Assembly (NCBI GenBank): GCA_002007315.1
Contig: LNZQ01000128.1
Coordinates: forward strand, 1 to 18,928
Source: Epulopiscium sp. Nele67-Bin004
Lineage (GTDB): Bacteria > Bacillota_A > Clostridia > Lachnospirales > Cellulosilyticaceae
Direction of reading: 5' to 3'
Length of the DNA: 18,928 nucleotides
This document shows positions 9,652-14,355 of the stretch, in pieces (position 1 is the first letter of the stretch; every line of letters begins with the position of its first letter). The notes below the pieces were generated by a model, which saw only the letters and a program-made list of their open reading frames with translations, was not told the origin of the DNA and did no database searches. Both the position numbers and the translations under genes were made by a program.

Positions 9652-9680
9652 ATTTTAGCATATTTCTACATAGCTGTCAA
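9652..9680 (-). promoter_or_regulatory. Sigma-A-like promoter for the pyr operon
   Basis: On the - strand, TTGACA (9680-9675), a 17-base spacer and TAAAAT (9657-9652): a consensus -35 with a near-consensus -10. Transcription would start near 9645, giving a leader of about 64 bases before the pyrB GTG. It lies in the gap after the CAP gene stop codon. Confidence 0.8.
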
Positions 9681-9691
9681 CTTGACATATA

Positions 9692-10516
9692 TTAATATTT
9701 TGTGAAAATCTGTGTCCAGTAGTTCCCATTAGCGACATATCCTACCCCTAAATGTGTCAAATCTCCATTTAAAATTGTAGCTCTATGAGGAGCACTGTTC
9801 ATCCAAGCTTGTACTACTTGGGCTGGGCTAGTTTGTCCTTTTGCAATGTTTTCTGCAACAGATTTATAAGATACATTAAAATATTTTACTAAGTCGGCGG
9901 GACCGCCGTATGTAGGACTAACGTGATTAAAATAATTATCACGACTCATATCTTCTGACTTAAATCTTGCTATTTCGCACAATTTTTCATCAAGTACAAG
10001 TGGGTCAAGTCCGTAATTTGCTCTTTCTATGTTAACAAGTTTTGCAACTTCTATTTCAAACTTATGTAAGCCATCTAAATCATCGTCCTCTTCTTCCTCC
10101 TCAGGGTCTGGCTCGTTATTTGGATTTTTATCTTTATCCTTGTCTTGTTCTTTGTCCTGCTCTTTATCAAAATCAGGCTTATCATACATATCAAATCCAA
10201 AATCATATTCTACATCATCATTTTCATAATCATCTTCATCAAAATCAAACACATCTTCAATATATTCTTCCTCTTTATTAGGAGTTTCATCTTTAGTTGT
10301 GGTATTTGAATTGTTAAAATTAAAATAATACCTGCCTGTGTCAGGGCATCTTTCTAAATATTGAACTCTATCTTGTACTTGTATGTAATAATTCGGGTTA
10401 TGTGATTTTTTTTCATCATCAAATACATCTACTGTATTTGCTTGAACTGCAAATGTACTTCCAATTACTCCGCCAAATAATGCCATATTTTTTGCTGCTT
10501 TTGAAATCCTTTTCAT
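9692..10516 (-). CDS. Secreted CAP/SCP-domain protein with acidic linker
   Basis: 274 residues. Residues 1-27 form a signal peptide (basic start, hydrophobic core, AVQA-like cleavage site). Residues ~30-75 are a short unassigned region, ~76-149 a strongly acidic low-complexity linker (DKEQDKEQDKDKDK, EEEEEDDD), and ~150-274 the CAP domain (YkwD type). CAP pocket residues are visible: His198 in YFNHVSP, Glu222 in AENIAKG and His244 in MNSAPHRATIL, with GVGYV and YWTQIF strands at the end. Bacterial CAP proteins of this kind are secreted and often linked to spore coat or wall; the exact activity is unknown. AAGGAG at 10525-10530 sets the ATG. It is divergent from two wall-amidase genes. Confidence 0.85.
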   Translation of the reverse strand: MKRISKAAKNMALFGGVIGSTFAVQANTVDVFDDEKKSHNPNYYIQVQDRVQYLERCPDTGRYYFNFNNSNTTTKDETPNKEEEYIEDVFDFDEDDYENDDVEYDFGFDMYDKPDFDKEQDKEQDKDKDKNPNNEPDPEEEEEDDDLDGLHKFEIEVAKLVNIERANYGLDPLVLDEKLCEIARFKSEDMSRDNYFNHVSPTYGGPADLVKYFNVSYKSVAENIAKGQTSPAQVVQAWMNSAPHRATILNGDLTHLGVGYVANGNYWTQIFTKY

Positions 10517-10665
10517 GTTTATTGCTCCTTATTTATTAAATTTTTGTATCTTAATTGTAACATAAAACGACATAAAAATGTAATGGTAATATATGGTCAA
10601 TATAATTTACCATTGCTTTGGTAATACTAGAAGTAATAAAAGATTTAGTAAAGGGGCGAGCAAAA
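10517..10665. promoter_or_regulatory. Divergent intergenic region with spaced inverted repeat
   Basis: 149-base AT-rich gap between the divergent CAP and amidase genes, which must hold both promoters. AATGGTAA (10582-10589) and TTACCATT (10607-10614) form an 8-bp inverted repeat with a 17-base spacer containing TATAAT (10601-10606) on the + strand; the matching -35 is poor. On the - strand TTGACC (10599-10594) is a possible -35 with a weak -10. The repeat over a -10 box is a candidate operator. The individual promoter assignments are uncertain. Confidence 0.4.
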
Positions 10666-11877
10666 TTGAAACACAAATTTATAACTTCTCTATTGATATT
10701 AGGACTACTTAGTTCAACCTCTGTATTAGGATTAGAACCTATTACAGACCCATTAGTTATCGAAGAAATAGAGATAGAACTACGTGAAATGGTAGACGAA
10801 TTAGATGTGGAAGAGACAGAACTTGAGGACGCAGAAAAAGAGAAAACAGAAGATACAGTAGGTCCTCAAACTTTAACAGAAGATCAACTAAAAGAAAAAT
10901 TTGCACCAATTTTAGAAGAAATTTTGGCATCACGTAATGAGTACGTATTAAATCATGACACTGATGGTCTACAAACTTTGTATGATATTGACGTAAAAGT
11001 TAGTCAATACGCTTATGAGCATGAAGCTATCAAAGCAAAATACTTAGATAATTGGGCTAAAAAACAAGGGGTTAGTTTTAAAAATATCGAGTCACAAATA
11101 CATCTAAGAAAAGTTAGAGATAGGTCTAATGGCTTATATGGAATGACTTGTAATATTTGCACAACATTTACGTATGCATACGACACAGAACCAGATATCG
11201 AAACAAGTTTTAGACTTGGAACTTCGCACTACATTCATTTGCAACAAAAAGGTGATAAATACGTTATAGTTAAAGAATGGTATACTGATCCGTTTTCGGA
11301 CTCATTAGAACTTAAAGCAAAAGAGCCAGCTGAAATTACGAACTATCTTACAAATGCAAAAGCACCAAGTTATACAGCAGATGAGCGTACACAAAAAGCT
11401 ATAGATTATGCTCATACTCATTGTGGAATTGGTGATGGCGAACATATGTTTAAATATAATAAAGAATATATGGACTGTAACCCGTTGGGTGGAGATTGTG
11501 CAAATTTTGCATCACAAATTATGTTTGAAGGTGCGGGATTTAAGAAAAATGGGACTTGGAATTATACTCATGAAGGAACGAAAGCTTGGGTTAATGCTCA
11601 AGGTTTAACACATTATATAATAAATAGTGGCCGTGGACACAAAATTGCTCAAGGTTCATATGAAAAGATTTACAAAACAGCATCACAAATGCGACCTGGT
11701 GACATTGTGGCATATGAGAAAAAAGGCAGAATAACGCATGTATCTACTGTAACAGGTCTTGATAATCACGGGTATCCACTAGTTACATGTCATAACACAG
11801 ACAGATTGCTTGTGCCATATGACTTAGGTTGGAGTAACTCAAATATTACTTTCCATCTAGTTGATGTATATTATTAA
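10666..11877 (+). CDS. Secreted Amidase_6-type (NlpC/P60-like) cysteine hydrolase
   Basis: 403 residues from a TTG start at 10666, chosen because AAGGGG (10651-10656) is well spaced and a classic signal peptide follows (MKHKF..., hydrophobic 6-22). An in-frame TTG at 10618 would add 16 unlikely residues. Residues ~30-65 are acidic. Residues ~75-215 resemble the NTF2-like domain often found with this family (SHYIHLQQKGDKYVIVKEWYTDPF, 187-210). Residues ~238-403 are the putative amidase domain: nucleophile Cys278 in GGDCANFASQ, His358 in RITHVSTVTG, and the third polar site near Cys375-Asn377. It is inferred to cleave peptide or amide bonds in cell-wall material. Followed after 17 bases by a second amidase, so likely an operon. 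Confidence 0.85.
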   Translation: MKHKFITSLLILGLLSSTSVLGLEPITDPLVIEEIEIELREMVDELDVEETELEDAEKEKTEDTVGPQTLTEDQLKEKFAPILEEILASRNEYVLNHDTDGLQTLYDIDVKVSQYAYEHEAIKAKYLDNWAKKQGVSFKNIESQIHLRKVRDRSNGLYGMTCNICTTFTYAYDTEPDIETSFRLGTSHYIHLQQKGDKYVIVKEWYTDPFSDSLELKAKEPAEITNYLTNAKAPSYTADERTQKAIDYAHTHCGIGDGEHMFKYNKEYMDCNPLGGDCANFASQIMFEGAGFKKNGTWNYTHEGTKAWVNAQGLTHYIINSGRGHKIAQGSYEKIYKTASQMRPGDIVAYEKKGRITHVSTVTGLDNHGYPLVTCHNTDRLLVPYDLGWSNSNITFHLVDVYY

Positions 11878-11894
11878 AAAGAAGGTGAATGTTT

Positions 11895-12656
11895 ATGAAT
11901 AAAAAAGTATCATATATTATAACTTTATTAATTTTATGTGCATTTCCTATATTTGCAACTGAAACAGCCGAACAAACTACAGAGCCGACAACTGAGCAAA
12001 CGACAGAACAGCCAACTACACCTGAGGCAACAGAATTTATTGTATGTATTGACCCTGGACACCAACAAAAAGGCGATAGCAAAACAGAACCTATCGCCCC
12101 AGGCTCCTCACATCAAAAAGCACGTGTTTCATCTGGAACAGAAGGTGTTGGCACAAAAAAAGCTGAATATGTTGTAAATTTAGAAGCTAGCTTAATTTTA
12201 AAAGAGCTTTTAGAAAAAGAAGGATTTAAAGTTGTTATGACTAGAGAAACACACGACGTGAACATTAGCAATGCAGAGCGTGCACAAGTGTCAAACAATT
12301 GCAAAGCCAATATGACTATTAGATTACATTGTGATAGTATATCAAACTCAGGTAAAACTGGTGCAACAATTTTAGTACCAAGTGATACAAGCAAGTATAC
12401 TAAAGAAATATATCCTGAAAGTCAAAAATATGGTGAGCTATTGAAAACAGCTTTGGAGGCAAAAAACGTTAAAGTAAATGGTATATTTAAAAGAGATGAT
12501 ATGACAGGGTTTAACTGGTCACAAGTTCCAGCGGTAATTTTGGAGATGGGTTTTATGAGCAATTGGAATGAAGACCAGATGCTTTCTAACCCCGATTATC
12601 AACGAAAACTTATGGAAGCTGTCGTTGAATCTTTAAAACAATACCAAACTCAATAA
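11895..12656 (+). CDS. Secreted N-acetylmuramoyl-L-alanine amidase (Amidase_3)
   Basis: 253 residues. Zinc amidase cutting the bond between MurNAc and L-alanine in peptidoglycan. Residues 1-22 are a signal peptide, 23-46 a Thr/Glu-rich linker with repeated TTE units, and ~47-250 the catalytic domain. Zinc ligands are His56 (IDPGHQ), Glu91 (AEYVVNLE) and His145 (RLHCDS); catalytic Glu217 is in VILEMGFMSN. The ATG at 11895 is preferred to the ATG at 11889 because the SD (AAGGTG, 11882-11887) would be too close to the first. No binding domain such as SH3 or LysM is present. A strong bidirectional terminator follows. Confidence 0.93.
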   Translation: MNKKVSYIITLLILCAFPIFATETAEQTTEPTTEQTTEQPTTPEATEFIVCIDPGHQQKGDSKTEPIAPGSSHQKARVSSGTEGVGTKKAEYVVNLEASLILKELLEKEGFKVVMTRETHDVNISNAERAQVSNNCKANMTIRLHCDSISNSGKTGATILVPSDTSKYTKEIYPESQKYGELLKTALEAKNVKVNGIFKRDDMTGFNWSQVPAVILEMGFMSNWNEDQMLSNPDYQRKLMEAVVESLKQYQTQ

Positions 12657-12691
12657 AGTGGTAAGCAAGTAATCCATTATCTTTTAGATCA

Positions 12692-12728
12692 AAAAAACGA
12701 CTAGATATTTTTTGTCTAGTCGTTTTTT
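12692..12728. terminator. Bidirectional intrinsic terminator
   Basis: AAAAAACGACTAGA (12692-12705) pairs perfectly with TCTAGTCGTTTTTT (12715-12728) around a 9-base loop. With A's on one side and T's on the other it works in both directions, closing the wall-amidase operon (+) and secG (-). Confidence 0.92.
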
Positions 12729-12732
12729 CGTA

Positions 12733-12963
12733 TCAGGTTATTATTCCAAGCAACAATGCTGAAACCATAAATACTCCTGCGATAAGTTTGGTCATAAGCT
12801 CCATTCTACCTTCAAGGGAGTTCTTTTTGTTTTGTGCCCAAAATGTGTCAGTGTTTTCGCCTGTCATTCCACCTAGACCGCCACCGCTACCTTCTTGCAT
12901 AAGTACGATTCCGATAATGGCTAAGGCTGAAATAACAAATAAAACAGTTATAAATGTTCTCAT
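12733..12963 (-). CDS. secG: Preprotein translocase subunit SecG
   Basis: 76-residue SecG, the small auxiliary subunit of the SecYEG export channel. Two membrane helices (~3-22 and ~55-75) flank the conserved cytoplasmic loop: VLMQEGSGGGLGG (20-32) and FWAQNKKNSLEGRMELMT (41-58). AAGGAG at 12973-12978 and the predicted transcription start near 12979 favour the ATG at 12963 over an in-frame ATG at 12981. It is a single-gene unit between a terminator and a divergent promoter. Confidence 0.95.
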   Translation of the reverse strand: MRTFITVLFVISALAIIGIVLMQEGSGGGLGGMTGENTDTFWAQNKKNSLEGRMELMTKLIAGVFMVSALLLGIIT

Positions 12964-12984
12964 CTTTCTCAACTCCTTCATTTT

Positions 12985-13013
12985 ATAATAACATAGCTTA
13001 AAATTTTTTGCAA
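12985..13013 (-). promoter_or_regulatory. Sigma-A-like promoter for secG
   Basis: On the - strand, TTGCAA (13013-13008), a 17-base spacer and TATTAT (12990-12985). The leader would be only ~15 bases and would begin at the AAGGAG ribosome site. Confidence 0.65.
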
Positions 13014-13038
13014 CGCCCCTAATTAGTATTCCCAAGCG

Positions 13039-13067
13039 TTTACATAATATAGATTTATGTGTATAAT
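13039..13067 (+). promoter_or_regulatory. Sigma-A-like promoter for the small membrane protein (and hfq)
   Basis: TTTACA (13039-13044), a 17-base spacer and TATAAT (13062-13067). It is divergent from the secG promoter. A GTG at 13059 lies inside this promoter, which rules it out as the start of the next gene. Confidence 0.75.
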
Positions 13068-13094
13068 AAATTTAAAAAGTTGAGAGGTAAATTA

Positions 13095-13511
13095 ATGGCA
13101 AAAGAAAAAGAAACTTTAGAGCAAAGACTAGAAAATGAATTTGAAAAATTTTATAGAGACCCAAAAAAGAAATATAAAGTTACTGGAGTACCTTTTAGAG
13201 AAAAAAAATTATCTATAACTTACATATGTAGATTTGTGGATGAAAAAAACGGACTGGAAACTGATAGGGAGGGCTACATATATTACAAAACATTATTTAC
13301 TAATGTTGGTGCTTTATATATGTTTAAAGATTTCAAATCTCCTAAACCTAGAAAGCCTAATATGAAAACTAAATTTAAATATTGGGTTACCAGTTCGCCT
13401 AAACGTCGTGCAGAATTAAATATATTAATGACAACTATGTATTATATTATTTTTCCTATACTTTTAGTTGCATTAATAGGAGTTGGAAGTGTTTTATATT
13501 TTTTTGAATAA
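13095..13511 (+). CDS. Small C-terminally membrane-anchored protein, unknown function
   Basis: 138 residues, not recognised. Residues 1-26 are charged and probably helical (KEKETLEQRLENEFEKF). Residues 27-80 look like a small folded domain with alternating strands and aromatic residues, and 81-106 are Lys/Pro/Arg-rich. Residues ~108-136 form one strong membrane helix at the C-terminus. It is predicted to be tail-anchored with a basic cytoplasmic head. The ATG at 13095 has GAGAGGT at 13082-13088. It is 57 bases upstream of hfq on the same strand with no terminator between, so the two are likely co-transcribed. Confidence 0.75.
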   Translation: MAKEKETLEQRLENEFEKFYRDPKKKYKVTGVPFREKKLSITYICRFVDEKNGLETDREGYIYYKTLFTNVGALYMFKDFKSPKPRKPNMKTKFKYWVTSSPKRRAELNILMTTMYYIIFPILLVALIGVGSVLYFFE

Positions 13512-13568
13512 GGTGTATAAAGTGATTAAATGATGTCAATAATCTAAATAACTTAGGAGGTAGAGAAA

Positions 13569-13799
13569 ATGACTAAATCAACAAATTTACAAGACTTAGT
13601 TTTAAACCAATTACGTAAGGAAAAAATTTTTACAACTATTTTTTTGACTAACGGATTTCAAATTAAAGGAGTTATTAAAGGTTTTGATAACTTTATCGTA
13701 TTAATTGAAAGTGAAGGCAAACAACAAATGTTATACAAACATGCTATTTCTACTGTTTGCCCTTCAAAATCTGTATCGTTAAACTCACAAGATGAGTAA
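13569..13799 (+). CDS. hfq: RNA chaperone Hfq
   Basis: 76 residues. Hexameric Sm-like protein that binds U-rich and A-rich RNA and helps small RNAs pair with mRNAs. The family blocks are intact: [14 protein letters not shown] (6-19), [20 protein letters not shown] (23-42, Sm1) and [13 protein letters not shown] (50-62, Sm2 with the YKH motif). The C-terminal tail is short, as usual in Gram-positives. AGGAGG at 13555-13560 precedes the ATG by 8 bases. The common miaA neighbour is absent here; the gene sits instead after a small membrane-protein gene and is followed by a terminator. Confidence 0.96.
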   Translation: MTKSTNLQDLVLNQLRKEKIFTTIFLTNGFQIKGVIKGFDNFIVLIESEGKQQMLYKHAISTVCPSKSVSLNSQDE

Positions 13800-13832
13800 T
13801 AACCCCTAAAATAAGAGAATTTCTCTAGTTTT

Positions 13833-13865
13833 GCTGTCTATTTTAAACTGTAGGCAGTTTTTTTT
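13833..13865 (+). terminator. Intrinsic terminator after hfq
   Basis: CTGTCTA (13834-13840) pairs with TAGGCAG (13851-13857, one G-U); an alternative tighter stem is AAACTG (13845-13850) with CAGTTT (13855-13860). Eight T follow (13858-13865). A smaller AGAGAA/TTCTCT hairpin at 13814-13826, followed by TATTTT on the - strand, could end the convergent gene. Confidence 0.75.
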
Positions 13866-13880
13866 GACTTTAATCTCAAA

Positions 13881-14120
13881 TTAAACATAATCGTCTATTT
13901 CGATATCTTCATCTTCAAAAAAATTATCTGTTAGCTCAAAGTCATAACTAGCTTGGGAATAAGTTATATCCGAACTAGCCATATAATCATAATTATTATC
14001 CGTGTTTTCGTCAGTAAAATAGTTATGATATTCGTCATTATAATACTTATCTACGCCAGTACCGCTTGATAATAGTTCATAAACTTGCCACTCATCAGTT
14101 GTTGGAACAATGTGTATCAT
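13881..14120 (-). CDS. Small acidic, tyrosine-rich protein, unknown function
   Basis: 79 residues, not recognised. Composition is extreme: 21 Asp/Glu, ten Tyr, one Lys and no Arg. The first ~24 residues (MIHIVPTTDEWQVYELLSS) look more ordered; the rest is Asp/Asn/Tyr-rich and ends in an acidic tail (FFEDEDIEIDDYV). There is no signal peptide or membrane segment. The best support for a real gene is AGGAGG at 14131-14136, ten bases before the ATG. It is convergent with hfq, and its leader carries an intrinsic terminator (14145-14182), so expression may be attenuated. A spurious frame cannot be ruled out. Confidence 0.55.
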   Translation of the reverse strand: MIHIVPTTDEWQVYELLSSGTGVDKYYNDEYHNYFTDENTDNNYDYMASSDITYSQASYDFELTDNFFEDEDIEIDDYV

Positions 14121-14142
14121 AATTAACTCTCCTCCTAATTAG

Positions 14143-14229
14143 TTAAAAAAATACGATGCACCTTATTAGTACACCGTATTTTAAATTATGCTGTTGGAAT
14201 ATCATCTAAGTTGTTAGATGACGCTCCTT
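14143..14229 (-). ncRNA. Candidate small RNA or attenuated leader upstream of the acidic protein
   Basis: A predicted transcript of ~85 bases starts near 14229 behind a TTGACA promoter. It holds a perfect 8-bp hairpin with a 4-base loop (14202-14209 with 14214-14221) and ends in a strong terminator (14145-14182). Read as a leader, it also holds a 20-codon frame (ATG at 14205-14203, TAA at 14145-14143) that crosses the terminator stem and stops right after the U-run, with AAAGGAG at 14230-14224. Small RNA next to hfq, or leader with a regulatory peptide: the sequence does not decide. Confidence 0.4.
14145..14182 (-). terminator. Intrinsic terminator just upstream of the acidic-protein gene
   Basis: On the - strand AAAATACGGTGTAC (14182-14169) pairs over all 14 positions with 14161-14148 (two G-U pairs), with a 7-base loop and a 7-T run (14151-14145). 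The wobble pairs become A-C mismatches on the + strand, so the structure is selected for the - strand. It precedes an SD by only ~10 bases. Confidence 0.8.
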
Positions 14230-14232
14230 TGA

Positions 14233-14261
14233 TTTTTATATTTATAGTGATATGATGTCAA
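14233..14261 (-). promoter_or_regulatory. Possible promoter for the candidate small RNA/leader
   Basis: On the - strand, TTGACA (14261-14256) with TAAAAA 17 bases on (14238-14233), or TATAAA at a 15-base spacing (14240-14235). The -35 is consensus but the -10 is ambiguous. Confidence 0.5.
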
Positions 14262-14291
14262 AGCATTCAAGTAGGTACTATATATCACTAT
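14244..14291. repeat. 10-bp inverted repeat around the -35 box
   Basis: ATAGTGATAT (14244-14253) and ATATCACTAT (14282-14291) are perfect inverted copies, 28 bases apart, enclosing the TTGACA box of the candidate promoter. A second short inverted pair, GTACAG (14292-14297) and CTGTAC (14310-14315), abuts it. This could be an operator or the 3' structure of the upstream peptidase transcript; no clear terminator was seen for that transcript. Confidence 0.5.
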
Positions 14292-14355
14292 GTACAGCTT
14301 ACTATTAAACTGTACCATAAACTCAAAAGAGCGGTCAAGGGGGTTTTATAAACTT

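Noticed and set aside
10088..10190. Low-complexity Asp/Glu/Lys stretch considered as a tandem DNA repeat
   Set aside because: Repetition is at the amino-acid level and imperfect in DNA; it is better described as a protein linker.
10029..10281. Serine-rich open frame on the + strand
   Set aside because: It is the antisense shadow of the acidic linker of the CAP protein; GAT/GAA codons read backwards as Ser-rich sequence.
10618..10665. Longer Amidase_6 protein starting at TTG 10618
   Set aside because: No SD precedes it, and it would place 16 charged residues before a normal signal peptide.
13059..13094. Upstream GTG start for the small membrane protein
   Set aside because: It lies within the -10 region of a good promoter; the ATG at 13095 has its own SD.
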